This document shows, piece after piece, positions 21,845 to 33,823 of a DNA stretch of 64,000 bases. Within the stretch, counting starts at the first letter, position 1; each line of letters starts with the position of its first letter. This DNA is from Camellia lanceoleosa (lineage: Eukaryota; Streptophyta; Magnoliopsida; Ericales; Theaceae), in the NCBI GenBank assembly GCA_025200525.1, contig CM045763.1:63747018-63811017 (forward strand). The letters are read 5' to 3'. A program made the translations under genes and the position numbers. The notes beneath the pieces are model-generated. The model made no database searches, was not told the origin of the DNA, and saw only the letters and a program-made list of their open reading frames with translations.

Positions 21845-24800
21845 TTAATTTAAAGCTCTCTGAACTTTTGTTTGAAAAAGTAAAATGTGAAATTTCTCCA
21901 TTGAAAAGTAAAGGAAACATCCAGTGGAATGGGTAACGAATGACCCAAAACTTGAGCCCACAATGCAATGCCAGGCCGGCCCATACACCTCATCAAACTC
22001 CTGCATGAAAAACCCACCATTAAAATATTAAAATCTACTATGTATTTAGGGCATGTCACAAGAAAAGATAAAAAGTCAAAAAATTATTCAAAAAGTTAAA
22101 AATTTATCACTATTCATCAAAAAAAATATTAAAAAATTAATTTTACACACAAAATTACAACACATCAATCTGACAGCCTCAGATCTGCACTGCGTTGTGT
22201 AACAAAAATTGCACAATTGGGGTGCAATTTTAACACACTGTTGTTCGGCCCGTGGGGGCCCATCACGGGTCCCGTTTTGATAATATGAACCGTTTGATGT
22301 ATAGAATTCATCGAGTACTATATGTTTATAAAAAATTACATTGATCGGATATCGATAACTACATGATCAAATCAGTTTTGTATAAAAAAAAATAAAGATG
22401 TTATAATTAACGGTTGGAAAAAAACAAATTTGATCAGATAGCTATCGATATCCGATCAACGTAATGTTTTTCAGGCATATAGTACTCGACGAGTTCTACA
22501 CATTCAACAGTTCAGATTATCAAAACGGGACCTGTGATGGCCCCCACGAGCCGAATAGCACCGTCTAGTGCAATGCCCAAAAAGTAGACAATTATTTCTT
22601 AGCATCTATTCCACCCTTGCAGACATAACAGTCGTACAACTCACATTCTAATCTTCTCCTACACATTAATTTATAGAATTTTTTAATACACATTTTTTTC
22701 ATAAAAAGTCAAAAAGTTAACCCAAACAACCATATTTTCCTCAATTTTTTAGTCCAAAAAGTCAAAAAGTAGACTTATTTAGGACACCCCAAACAACCCC
22801 TTATTATTGTAAACAAATTCACACTTTATTAAAATTAATGCAGAGTAATATGGACATTTTATTTTAAAATTTTCTAAGTCTATAATAAAGAAAAGAACAG
22901 ATTTATGAATTAAAACTAAATAAATATGATAACAAATTTAGTATTTAGAATTTAGAATCTTTAAATGCATCAAAAATGTTGAGTTGGTATTATCACTATA
23001 TCAAAACGAGTGCGATATTAACAATTTTTTGGGTTCGTAAGGTTACTGATTATATTATTATTAAGAGCAAATTATAAACATAATTCTTGTGAATCACGTC
23101 GTGTCAAATTTGGTTTTTGTATTTTTAATTGCTACAATTTTATTTTTTAATTTTTCACATTGCATCAAGTTAAAACAAATGGTAATATCTATATAAATTG
23201 AACAAAAATCAAGAACAAAATAATTCATTTAAAGGGGAATGACATATTTCAAATTGAAATACCAATCTCTAAATCACTTTTAGAAGTATAAATAAATTAT
23301 TTTGTCCCTTGATTTTAATTTATTTTTTGAAGGGGCATTACCAATTGAATTAAATTCACACAATTTAAAAGTTTTAAGTGTAAAATTAATATAATTAAAA
23401 TTATAAAAATTAAATTAACACAAGAAATAAACCACATGATTGCCCTATTATTAGTTTATTGCATCTGATAGTCAAAAAAAAAAAAATGATTAGCTAAATG
23501 TATTGCAATGGGCACGTGGGATAATCAATAATTATGATTCCAACGAATCCAACCGAACAATTATTAAGTATTTTTTCAGTAATTTTTAATTAATATTTTT
23601 TTGTCATTTTTTAAAATATCAACACAAAAACAATAAATTTTACTGTCTAAACTAATGACTATCAAATTAAAGCAATACATCAATTTGATCCAGAAACTAA
23701 CAAATAATTTCTCTAACCTAACCATGTTATTCAACCTACAATTAGTTTAGACTATTATAATTTATAAATATGATTTAATTAGTAAGTAAAAGAGAGACAT
23801 TAATTAGATGCCAAAAAATAGTAAATTAGGGATCCAGACTAACGATTCTAGATTTGTGTAAAAAAATGAGAGTATGTAATAGAGATTGAAAATATATATT
23901 GTAAGATACATACATAAAATAAATCTGAATCACATATTTATATTTTTAAATAAATTTTAAATTAAATTTTTAAATTTATAGTATTATTGGACAAGAAATC
24001 ATCATTGTGCTGAGAGATCTTCTATCAGGGACTTGTGTTGCCCAGATTCTTCTGGTCACCCATCATTTCCATGTGCAACGTGCACAACTGTGAGAGAGAG
24101 AGAGAGAGAGAGTCCCATGGACAAAATCTTCTCTAGACTTGTGGTGATTGTCTTCTCCAACCTTATGGAGTCCCAATGACGGAAAAGGAAAATGTTTCGG
24201 GGCTCGAAATTAGAGGCTCGAATGTGGTTCAAAATTTAAAATGACGTCGTTTTAGGTTTTGATTTTTTTTTTTTTTTCTTCTTTTTCTGCCATTTTCGTT
24301 GCAGAGGAAGAAGGAGAAGAGGGAGAGGGAGAGAAAGAGAAGAGAGGGAAGAGGAAGAGGAGGTCGTCAGCCTCGCCTCCCGGCCTGGCCCGTCATGACT
24401 CAGCACTGCTGCCTCGCTGATCGGCCTCCTCCGCTTGGCCGCCTCGATCGCGCCTCCGCCTCCTCCTCCTCCTCCTCCTCCCTCCTCTCCATTTTTAGGC
24501 CCCTCCTCCTCCTCCTCCTCCTCCTCCTCCCGACAGATCTCAAAAAAAAAAAAAAAAAAAAAACAAAAACGACATTCGGGACATTCGAGCTACGTAGCTT
24601 TCGAGCTACGTAGCATGACCGAACTGAAAATTGAATCAATCCGGAAGGAAAATCCAAAAAGAAAAGGCTAGAAAATAAATTGCGTTATAAACTATTTGTC
24701 AACCTAGGAAGCTACATTAGGCTATTTACAATAGGATAAATTACCAATAAGTTATAATAGTTGGATTTAATTTTTATCAAATTCTATTAAAAATAAGTTT

Positions 24801-25877
24801 TGGTAAAATTGTCAATAAAAATAATTTTTTTGTAACAATTTTTATACACGTCGCTAAAAATTGACAATTAGTGACTTTTTTTATTATGATTTTTATAAAT
24901 TGTCGCTAAAACTTGTAATTAGTGACATTTTTTATGACTATTTTTTTTCATAGGACCTATTAGACAATAAATCTACTTATTATGACCTAACCATAAATAC
25001 CCTTTTACAATATAGGTGATTTTATATACCCCCAAAAAAAAAAATTTTAAAATCATTCACAAATATACTTATTGACTAACGTACATTTTTTTTTATAATA
25101 ATTTTTAAATATTTTCCGGAGTACATAAAATTAGCCATACAATTTTTCTTTTTAAAAAAAAAAACATGAATAAAACTTCTCTAATCCTTTTTTAGGGTAC
25201 CAATTTGGAGCCAGGGAAAATCCCACAGAACTTAAAAATAAACAAGCATAGAACTACAAATTGTGTATAGATTACGAATTTAAGTTAAGAGTTGTGGGAA
25301 AAAAAATGAAAAGAAACAAAAAAGTGAGAGAAAAAAATTTTTAACATATATTTTATTTATTTTTTTGTTTCTTTTTTCTTCTCCTTCACAAATTCTTATT
25401 AAATATTTAATCCAAACATAACGTAAATGAAAGAACAAATTAAGAGAAACTCACCTTCTTGAGGTGGTAGGCAATGTGTTTGGAGCTGAACTTCTCCAAA
25501 CTATCATAAGTCCTTCTTGCACATCTAAATGCCTGCACCTGCATCAACCCTGGCATTTCTGTAACCAATACCTTCACCTGCAGAAATGCCGCCGCCGCCG
25601 CCGCTGCCGCCACATTATTTTCGACATGTGACACCGATTTCCTTCCCTCAATGGAGAACACTGATTTTCTTGCCTCAACCACCACCTCTCCTCCACCCTC
25701 CTCCTCCACCAACACCATCCGGCGCCCACCACCCTCATTTTCTCTATAAGTTTTCGATCTCCTTAGACCCCAATGATTGCGTGATGCCGCCTTTTTCATG
25801 GTCGCCGGAGGCGAATTGACCTCAGGATTTTGGGCTAGCTTGTAAACATACATTAGTCCTTTCTTTTGGGGTTCCAT
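21845..25877 (-). CDS. Dynein light chain, LC8-type family protein
   Basis: Two exons on '-': exon 1 25877-25455 (141 codons, phase 0) and exon 2 22000-21845 (51 codons plus TAA), giving 192 aa. The donor CTCAAGAAG|GTGAGT and the acceptor TTTCATGCAG are canonical. The C-terminal half is the LC8 domain: [31 protein letters not shown], then across the splice [20 protein letters not shown] and VTHSTG...FLYF. The Ser/Arg/Gly-rich N-terminal extension (about residues 1-95), including eight Ala at 90-97, is typical of the longer plant members. LC8 proteins are small dimeric hubs that bind short linear motifs; plants lack cytoplasmic dynein heavy chains, so the role is motor-independent. The frame and all key positions are intact. 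The intron is unusually long (22001-25454) and TE-rich. The start is the first ATG of the only long frame. Confidence 0.9.
22049..22800. mobile_element. Tourist/PIF-type MITE, TSD TTA
   Basis: The left end GGGCATGTCAC is preceded by TTA (22046-22048). The right end CAAACAACCCC is followed by TTA (22801-22803). Copy 2 has the empty site GTATTTATTATTG at about 45011-45023 with a single TTA, so boundaries and TSD are exact. 3-bp TTA/TAA TSDs and GGGC/GGGGTTGTTTGG-like ends are diagnostic of PIF/Harbinger MITEs. A second element is nested inside at 22233-22564. Confidence 0.85.
22233..22564. mobile_element. Long-hairpin foldback element nested in the Tourist MITE
   Basis: Arms at about 22233-22380 and 22412-22564 are inverted repeats: TTCGGCCCGTGGGGGCC versus GGCCCCCACGAGCCGAA, continuing through the GGTCCCGTTTTGATAAT block and GATCGGATATCGAT. 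The loop is about 30 bases. No coding sequence. The similar Tourist MITE at 35430-35689 lacks it, which supports a later nested insertion. Confidence 0.75.
24187..24621. mobile_element. Non-autonomous element with 9-bp TSD (MULE-like), copy A
   Basis: It is flanked by GACGGAAAA (24178-24186) and AACTGAAAA (24622-24630). The empty site in copy 2 (near 47930) reads GACTGAAAA, so each flank has one change. It starts GGAAAATGTTTCGGGGCTCG and ends TTCGAGCTACGTAGCATGACCG-like. Inside are AAAATGACGTCGTTTT, a purine tract, (TCC)n tracts and an A run at about 24542-24562. Apparent ORFs are low complexity. Confidence 0.65.
24734..25003. mobile_element. MULE-like MITE with 9-bp TSD TTTACAATA
   Basis: TTTACAATA lies at 24725-24733 and again at 25004-25012. 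Copy 2 has a single site (CTTACAATA near 48027). Imperfect inverted ends: GGATAAATTACCAATAAG on the left and, reverse-complemented, AGGGTATTTATGGTTAGG on the right. Perfect 9-bp TSDs point to Mutator-type transposition. Confidence 0.8.
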
Positions 25878-26300
25878 AGCTTGAACTCAAACTTTGGTGG
25901 GATAGGTGTCGTATAGTTAGTGCGTGGGGGGTGGGGTTCATTACTATTTGGAAAAGTATGGTATACCAATAAAATTTGTATGTAAAATTAATAAATATTA
26001 TTAAATTTATTTTAGTTTTAATTCAGTTTTTATGTGTATTGATGTAATAAATGTCATGTATTTATGTAGGGTTGCATTATTCTGCCTAAGTTTTCTATTT
26101 TTTTAAGTTTAAAATTTATTTATTTTAATACTCTTCTGTTGGAATTATGAGTACAATACAGTTAAGTTAATGACAATAGTCTAAGTAATATATACAAATA
26201 AAAATATATATTAAATGATGTGACGGAGTTGCTGTCCTATTATTTTAAAATAAAAATCCATCACAATCAAGAATTTCATTTTTATATAAATTTTTTGATA

Positions 26301-26745
26301 AGCTTGCTTGGTTTCAATTTTTCAAAAACACTTTTCAGAAAATTCTACTTTCTTACTTTTCGTATTTTTTTGTTTTTTTTAAATTTTTTTAATATTTTAA
26401 GCAATTTTTTTACTTTTTAGACACACTTAACATAACTATACTTAAAAAGTAAAAAAATTATAAAAATTCATTAAAAAAAATCTTTTAAAAATTCACTAAA
26501 TATCAAAAATACAAAAAATATATATATATAAGAATTTAGTACATTTTTTGTATTTTATGTATTTATTAATTTTTTAAAATATTTTTTCACAAGTTTTTTA
26601 CTTTTCAGATATATCTAAGTAAGGTGTATCTAAAAAAGTTTAAAAAATGTTTAAAATTTTAAAAATATTCACTAAAAAAAATACGAAAACTAAAAAATTC
26701 AATTTTCAAAAAACTTAATTCAGAAAATTCAAACCAAACACACTG
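26301..26745. mobile_element. Probable foldback MITE
   Basis: The left end AGCTTGCTTGGTTTCAATTT and the reverse complement of the right end, CAGTGTGTTTGGTTTGAATT, are imperfect inverted repeats. The A/T-rich arms also contain matching ACTTTTTAGACACAC / ACTTTTCAGATATATC segments. No TSD could be assigned. Confidence 0.5.
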
Positions 26746-28446
26746 ATTTTTCTATTGGCCCAATAGATTATCAATAAGGAGAAAAAAAATAACAAAAATA
26801 AAATCTTAAATTTTTTTTTATGCATTTCAAATTACTTTTGAATAAAAAAATAATAGGAGCTGCTATTCTCACTCCACTCTATTTCAAATATATTCATTTC
26901 TTTATCCTTATTATACATAGTTACCTTAATACCGTTTCATATAAAATATATTTTCTGAAAAAATTAAAATTTCAAGGGTATTAATGTAATTATGTATAAT
27001 AAGAAAAAAAGAATGAAGTATATAGAGTAGAATAGAGTGAGAATAACGACTTTCAAAAAAATTTATACATTTAATATACTCTTTAGATGTGTATCAAAAT
27101 TAATCATAGGCTTTTGGATCATCATTACAATTTTCCTGAAACAAATATTATTAGAAAGTGGGTAAGAATAGTTTAAGGATCAAACCATGTGTCTTGGACT
27201 TTGATCATGGATATATGCATTGTTTAGGGAAATTTGTAATTGAATGTATTTTTGTCCTTCATTCAATTAATGATGGGTTCTTGTGATTATTATAGTATAA
27301 GTTATAGGGTATGTTTGTCTCCTAATGGACAGCCAGCACACACTGACCCATACTCTCTCTCCCACCGTCTTTGCCCTTGTTATTGTTTGGGTGCAATAAG
27401 GATTAGTTCAATTAAAAAAATTAAATTTTAGTTAAATATTTTTTTAGAGTTTAAACCTACTTTTGAAAGTGTGAGGGCAAATAAAGTCAAGTTGAAAGTT
27501 GGCTTTGAACAATTGAGATCTAAACAATTCTTTAACTTATTCAAACTTATCCAAGTACGTGAACAAAGAGCAGGAGAGAGTGAATAGAAGATTTAATTCA
27601 AATAGAAGATTTAATTCTCTCCAATCCTTTCTTTGTCCTCTAAAATGGAGGAGAAAGAGTTTGTTGTGTGGTAATTTGTACAAAAGTTTTTTTTTTTGTT
27701 TGTTTTTTTTTTAAATCTATTGGTGGCCAAGGGTAGTGTACATGATTCTGGCCAATTATGTATGAATCCATTATGTGAGTGAGATTATGGCTCTTAAAGT
27801 CGGGCGAATATATACGATGGTTATGTAAAAGAAAATATTTGAGAACTCTCATTTTGAAAGACTTCCATGACCCTCAAATAATTGTGATCGGTCATATGTG
27901 TTTGTTTCTTTTTCTTTTTTTTTTTATCTCTCTGACACGTGTGCGTGGAAGTTATAGGTGTGGGGTGTTTATAGGGGTCTATATCATTTATGTTGTGTAA
28001 ATTAGGATCTAATGTGTGAGAAACGAGAGGATCTAATTAATCAAGTTATAAAATCAGATTAAAGATTATAAAATTTTATATTTATAAGAAATAAGATGAT
28101 AAATCACTACTTCAATAATTTTACATGCAACTCGATTACTATTGACATACAACCTCATAATAGAAGAGAAATAAATACAATAATGTTAGGTATCATGAAA
28201 ATAATGTCATGAAAAGTCTTCATGAAGATTCTCCACCTTTGAATTAGTTTATAATGTTTGTAGTGTTTTATTGTATGTTATGCATTCACCCTTGAATTAG
28301 TTTCATGAAGTTTTTCATAATATTTATTTCATGATACGTAGTATTACACAAAAGACATCAAACTCTTCTTTATAAATTGTTAACCTCGGGATTTCACACC
28401 ACAAAGCCACTAGGCTAAATGCCATGGTTTAACTTGTGATTCCGCA

Positions 28447-28582
28447 ATAACATTGATTTCACATTAATTTGAATAGTTTGGGAAATTGGGGTTACTTAGA
28501 TGGGCTATGATGCAACAACTTTGATTTCACATTCATTTGAATAGTTTGGGAAATAGGGGTTACTTAGATGGGCCATGATGCA
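28447..28582. repeat. Two-copy tandem repeat, 68-bp unit
   Basis: TTGATTTCACATT-ATTTGAATAGTTTGGG...TTACTTAGATGGGC-ATGATGCA occurs at 28453 and 28521 with few differences. Confidence 0.85.
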
Positions 28583-29218
28583 AAATGAGTCCATTGCATT
28601 TTCATTTTTTTTTTGGCAATCAGTAAAAATTAATTACAAATATAAAAAGAATTACAACAAGCTCAAATAATTTGGAAAGAAATAAATAATTAGATACAAC
28701 TCTCATAATGAAAGGCATATGTTTCAAACATAGCTGTGGTTGGGGTGAACACCATCCCACTAGTCCACTCAGTTCAACCCTTCTGGGAATGATATTTTGG
28801 TCCGAGGGATCAGGTTAGACAAATATTTTAAACCTATTTAACTTTTGAGTTGGGCTTAGGATTTAGAGTTGTAGCATGTGCCAAAACTAATAGAATTATT
28901 TTATATTTTATATTATTTATTTGTGAAATATAATGAAAATTTATGAACTCTATAATTGTATTTTCTTTCTGATTAGACTTGAAATAATCATGTAGGCTTA
29001 ATGTTTGAATTGAGTTGAGTTTAAACAGTTACAAAATCTCTTATTAGATCGTTCAAAATCAACTCTTAGCATACAAGGGTCTTATTAGAGTTTACTTTTT
29101 TTTGAATTATAACTTAGATTAATTTTGAGTGTACAAATATTTTTTTATGTATAAAATTTTGATTTGCAATTTTTTTTATTTATTGAGTAGCCAAATTGTT
29201 ATATATTAGTTATCTTAT

Positions 29219-29705
29219 TGTGGGTGTTGATTTTTAACCACAAAACCAAACGAAAAACTCAATTGGAGAGTACTGGCAGAATAGATTAAGCCCAACAACC
29301 TGCACAAGAATATGAAAATCCGACGGTAGTTCGTCCATCCGGGGGCTCTCCGACGATCAAGTCAATAATCTCTCAAAGCTATATATTCAAGGATTTAACT
29401 CACAATTTACTGCACACAGTATATCACACATACCTGAAACCCACGGGGTGCTCTATTTTTATAGTCAGCAGTGGCCTGATCTCTGATTCCTTTAAAAGCC
29501 TCATTTCAATGGAGCTAGATAAGGATAAACTCCTTAGGAGCCGTATCCTTATCCAAACTAGATCTCTTTTTCATCTAGAATTCTTATCGCACATCCACTT
29601 ATCTCGACTTTCAAGATCTCCGCAAATAATCTCGACCTGGCCGAGATCATCTCGGCAACGTGACCAGGCCAGGCCACGTGGCACCTCGACAACACTTCAA
29701 TGTCA
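29219..29705 (-). mobile_element. LTR (solo or fragment) of a Tat/Retand-type element
   Basis: In '-' sense it starts TGACATTGAAG near 29705 and ends AACACCCACA at 29219. It contains GACTATAAAAATAG (TATA-like) near 29456-29469 and a GATCGTCGGAGAGCCCCCGG block near 29330-29360, a layout typical of Retand-like LTR 3' ends. The flanks CTTAT and CTTAG suggest an imperfect TSD but do not fit exactly. No coding sequence. Confidence 0.55.
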
Positions 29706-29944
29706 CCTTAGGTTCGTGTTGTTATTCAAAAAATACTTCCCCACACTTATGTATGCAGTAGTTACAAAGGATTCTTTATTTCTAATATTTTATTTAGTTT
29801 TTTATACATTTTTTATTATTAAATTATGTGTCAAAATTCACATGATTCACGTAATTTAATAATTAAAAAAATAAAATAAAATAAAACATTTGAATACAAT
29901 AATCTAACTCAAAACTTAGGCCTTGGTTGGGAATGTGAGATTTT

Positions 29945-29983
<39 letters not shown>

Positions 29984-30395
29984 TATAAGTGTTCACATCA
30001 TTTTTTTTTAATTTTTTTATATAATTTTTTTTTAAAAGTCAAAAAATTATTAAAATGATCAATTTTCAAACACTCCTTAACATGATAAAAAGTTTACGAA
30101 AACACATATTGACAAAAAAAAAACAAAACAAAACAAGAAATAAAACAAAACAGATCAAGAAAGGCAAGAAACAAAACAAAACAGATCAAGAAAGGTATCA
30201 TTCAAGTTGGGAAATTTACCACTTGACCTTTTTTTTCATTTCAACCTTATTGTGCAAATGAAAAACTCACAACACACAACACATGCACATACTCAAAACA
30301 CTAAATAATTTGATCTAAACCGTCAATTTATATCATTAGATAGGGAAAATACCCTTCATATTCATGCCAATTAACGGTAGAGATGCCATTGATCT
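29706..30395. other. Spacer with homopolymers and a short tandem repeat, no gene
   Basis: A T run of 30 lies at 29947-29976. An AAACAAAACAGATCAAGAAAGG unit is repeated in tandem at about 30143-30196. This is the downstream region of the VOC gene. No clear poly(A) signal was picked out. Confidence 0.6.
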
Positions 30396-32139
30396 CTATA
30401 CAACTTGTCTAATTTGCTGCTGCTGCACACTGCAACTGATGCTAGAGCATGATTGGACGGTGTCTCTGGCCAGTGGCACCACAGGAAGGTTGTCACAGTT
30501 GCAAATTTCAATCATTGAGCCGTCGGGATCATGGAAGAATAGTTGATCAACGTAGATTCCACCCTCCTCTACCCTGTTCTTCAAGTACTCTATCTCCATC
30601 TCCTTCAGTTTTTTCTCCACTGCTCCCATGCTCTCACACTGTCCACCAAGGTCAATTTTGTCATTTCAAACATAATATATTCATAATGGTTTTTTTTTTT
30701 TTTTTTTCACTGTGCCAAACCCACCTGATTTAAAATATTTTAATTTATTTTCCAAAAGTTAAGTAATTTCATCAATAAGTGTGAAGTTATGTTTCGAAAA
30801 CCCAATTTAACACATTTTGAGGTAGTATTTTTAAAACTTGTATATTTAATGAGTTTTTTTCGTTTTTTTCCAAATTCATATGATTTAAAATCTTATTTCA
30901 TATATAGAGTAGATTTCAATTTATTTCCCAAATTCTACTATTTTTATGAATGGTTTATTTTTTATTTTTTATTTTACACATGAAATGTTTTAAAAATACT
31001 TTCGAGTTTTAAAAAAAAAAAATAAAGTTAAAAATTACATGAGTTCAAATGGCTTGCCGAACTTAGAAGGTATTGTCGGGCATTTAAATCGTGTCATCTC
31101 AATATTTTGTATAAATCAATGATGTATAAAATTTGTTTACTCATTAATCTATTAAATATTGAGTCAGATTTTATACTTAAATCTAATATTGAGTTTGTAT
31201 GTATATAAATAAAAGTTAAATCATTAATTTAGATAAAAAAAAAAATACTGACGTGGGCTGGACGTCCAGTTCAGGCAGCTCATCCCTTCATGAAATACAA
31301 TTTCAAAACACTAGAATTGATAAATAATAATAAATAAATAAATAAAACAAAACTTGTTCTTGTAAATGCATAATTTGCATGAACTTAAGAATGTGTGTGA
31401 AAAAACAGAGAACGATGCATAATTCTACTTTCATATTACAATCATACTCATTTGCACACAAAACACACATGTTTGTGAAGAGCGCGCGCACACTCATTTT
31501 CTATGACTACGTATTTGATTGAGTATGTATATAAGTACTTATACTAAGATTAATTATAAAATCAAATATAACATTCTCATATAAGTATAGTTCTCAAAAA
31601 AATAAATAAATAAATAAATAAATAAAGTAAGTAAGCTGATCTCATATGAGACGTTAAGTCTATGTTTGTAAATTTTTTCAAATAGACATATGTTACTACT
31701 GTCTTTTCTATTATTGGGGCGTGTAGGCAACTAAAAATTTATTTTACATTTTTAGCAGAAAAAAAATATGAAAACAAGTACTAAAATTTAATATATATAT
31801 ATATATATATAAAAACAGGGAACAAACTTATTATAAGAGAATTTCCGAAAGTCGAGAGCCGGTAGCACAGCCGCCCCCTTATCTATCCTTGTTCACACAT
31901 GTATGTAGTTTTATTGAGAGAGAGTGAGAGAGAGAGATAGTACTTGGAAAGAAATATGATTATCTTTGGGATTAATCTGGCAAATCTTGGGCATGTTTTC
32001 AGGGTCTTCAGATTGCAAAAGATGTATCCCAATACCATAATTGAATAACCTACATACACACACATTTACATATTCAAAACAATGAAAACAATCACAAAAG
32101 ATCAAAGGGTTATTTGCTTGATATGTTTTTGAACAGTTT

Positions 32140-32170
<31 letters not shown>

Positions 32171-32352
32171 AATAACAATAGACAGGCTTGAAAATTTGAG
32201 GTAGCATACCAAGCTCCATCAAAGTCAAAGGAATTAGGCCTCCTGATAGGGAAAAACCCAAGAACATTCTGATAAAAATCAAGAGATTTATCTACAGATC
32301 TACAAACAACCGATATGTGATTCAGTGACTTCAAGTGCAATGGGTTTTCCAT
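30396..32352 (-). CDS. Glyoxalase I-like / VOC superfamily protein
   Basis: Three exons on '-': 32352-32210 (143 nt), 32049-31944 (106 nt) and 30638-30396 (243 nt with TAG), 163 aa in all, with GT-AG borders that keep the frame. Visible features: LHLKSLNHISVVCRSVDKSL at the start (His12), FYQNVLGFFPIRRP, then NYGIGIHLLQ, NPKDNHISFQ (His79) and FFHDPDGSMIEICNCDNLP (Glu127). These are the fold and candidate metal ligands of plant single-domain VOC proteins of the lactoylglutathione-lyase-like family, usually about 160-170 aa. Many such plant paralogues are not proven to detoxify methylglyoxal, so the substrate is left open. The ATG at 32352 is preferred. An in-frame ATG 30 codons upstream (32442) lies only about 15 bases from a TATA motif, so it is probably not in the mRNA. 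No damage was seen. Confidence 0.9.
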
Positions 32353-32456
32353 GCTTTCCTTCCTTTTTCCTTTCTTCCAAACCCTCTCAAGAAAATAAGA
32401 ATGGACTAAGAGAGAAAGTTTAGAGAGAGACAGCGAGTTCATGGCTATGGATGACA

Positions 32457-32466
32457 GCTATAAATA
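32457..32466 (-). promoter_or_regulatory. Putative TATA box of the VOC gene
   Basis: '-' strand CTATTTATAG (plus-strand CTATAAATAG), about 105 bases upstream of the chosen ATG. A start site some 30 bases downstream (about 32430) would exclude the ATG at 32442. The CT/GA-rich leader (GTCTCTCTCTAAAC) is typical of plant 5' UTRs. Confidence 0.5.
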
Positions 32467-32607
32467 GAGAAGTTGGAAAGCTCTATCTTTTTGTTTTCTT
32501 CTTCTTATTAGGTTTCAAGTGTTGATGTGCATGACACGTAGATACCACTTCAGATATTTCAAAACAAAGATTAACGACCCCCACCTAATGGGGAAAGGAT
32601 ATGTTTA

Positions 32608-32921
32608 GGGCCGAGGGGAGTTTAATGCTATTTGTTTAGAGAGTTGGATGGAGGATTGGGATTAGTAGTAAGGTGGGATTTATTAATATTGTGTCTGTTT
32701 TGAAAGATAAAGAGGGGATTGATAGTGAGTTTCGAATTAGGATGGACTTCCCTAAGGAGATTTGGATGGGCCTCCAGGACTTAGTCCAAGTTTGGCAATC
32801 CAAAAATAATTCATCTTTTTATTTTTTTATCTTTTTTCCATCACACCACCTCTCTACTTTTCTGTATATCTTTTCGTAAAAAAATAAAAAGTACACTATT
32901 TAGGTCATCCTAAACAACCCC
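32608..32921. mobile_element. Probable Tourist-like MITE, TSD TTA
   Basis: TTA at 32605-32607 precedes GGGCCGAGGGG. The right end TAAACAACCCC is followed by TTA (32922-32924) and closely matches the right ends at 22800 and 35689. The left TIR is weaker. It sits about 250 bases upstream of the VOC gene start. Confidence 0.55.
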
Positions 32922-32924
32922 TTA

Positions 32925-33778
32925 GTATTAGAAAAATAGTCCGGCGGACTAGAAATTTTTTTTTTTTTTTTTTTTTTACATGTCGGACATTTTTTTTAAA
33001 CATTAATGTTTAATTTTTTGTATTTTTGTTGAGTAAAAATCATTATTTTATTTGAAATTTTTTTATTTTATTTTTATTTTTTAAAATTTTTTTACATGTT
33101 GGGTATTTTTATTAAAACATTAATGTTTAATTTTTTTGTATTTTTTTTATTTTTTATTATTTTATATTTATTTTATATACAAATAATTTGACAATCCCTA
33201 CACTAACAACTATCATCAAAACAAACACAATTTTACTTAATCCCCTCACTAACAATCCCCTCACTATTAATCTCCTCACTATCAATCTCCTCCATTCTAT
33301 CTCTGAAAACAAACAGGGAGAGTTTAAAAATTTTATTAAAATTTTTATTAAATGTTTTATATGAGTATTTGGTAAAATTTTTAAGGTCTCTAGCATTTTT
33401 GTTTATGTTTTCCTCTAATTTTTTTCCTTGTTTGTTTAGGATGAAATTGATAGAAAGCGAAAAAAAATAGGGGAAAAAATATTTATTAGTTTGTTTAGCT
33501 TAAAAGTAGTAGAAATTAGAAAAAATAATAATAATAATAATAATTTTCTTATATAATCCATATTAATATTGTAATTAATTTTTAATTTCTTGTAAAAAAA
33601 ATATAAGAAAAATTTAATGTATGAGTTATCTATAACTAAATTAACATAAAACCCGTGCGATGCACAGTTTTAATTAATGATTCAAAATTTTATTTTTAAA
33701 TAAATTAAAATAATTAAAAAAATAAAATGTGGATGTGATTAAGTAAGTTTTAACTATTTTTATTGGAGTTGCACTTAA

Positions 33779-33823
<45 letters not shown>

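Larger units (their letters stand above)
22001..25454 (-). other. 3.45-kb intron of the dynein light chain gene
   Basis: Bounded by GTGAGT and TGCAG. It holds the insertions at 22049-22800, 24187-24621 and 24734-25003. The remaining sequence is AT-rich and collinear with the intron of copy 2. No other gene is present. Confidence 0.85.
21132..25692. repeat. Dynein light chain segment, copy 1 of a direct segmental duplication
   Basis: Collinear with about 44400-48704 in the same orientation, including both exons, the intron and 3' flank of the dynein light chain gene. Matching anchors occur at 21132/44400, 21671/44622, 21853/44825, 22801/45018, 23180/46374, 24000/47580 and 25440/48454. The differences are mainly element insertions private to one copy. 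Confidence 0.9.
25878..29218. other. AT-rich intergenic region, no gene seen
   Basis: Upstream region of the dynein gene and spacer. It contains one palindromic MITE (26301-26745), a two-copy 68-bp tandem repeat (28447-28582) and homopolymer runs. Short ORFs here are AT-rich and match nothing I recognise. Confidence 0.6.

Noticed and set aside
24299..24671. Ser/Pro- and Arg/Glu-rich ORFs on both strands
   Set aside because: Produced by (TCC)n, GAGA and poly-A tracts within a non-autonomous element.
33157..33396. 79-aa '-' ORF with RLIVRGLLVRGL repeats
   Set aside because: Derives from a short AT-rich tandem repeat (CCTCACTA-type units); no start context or homology.
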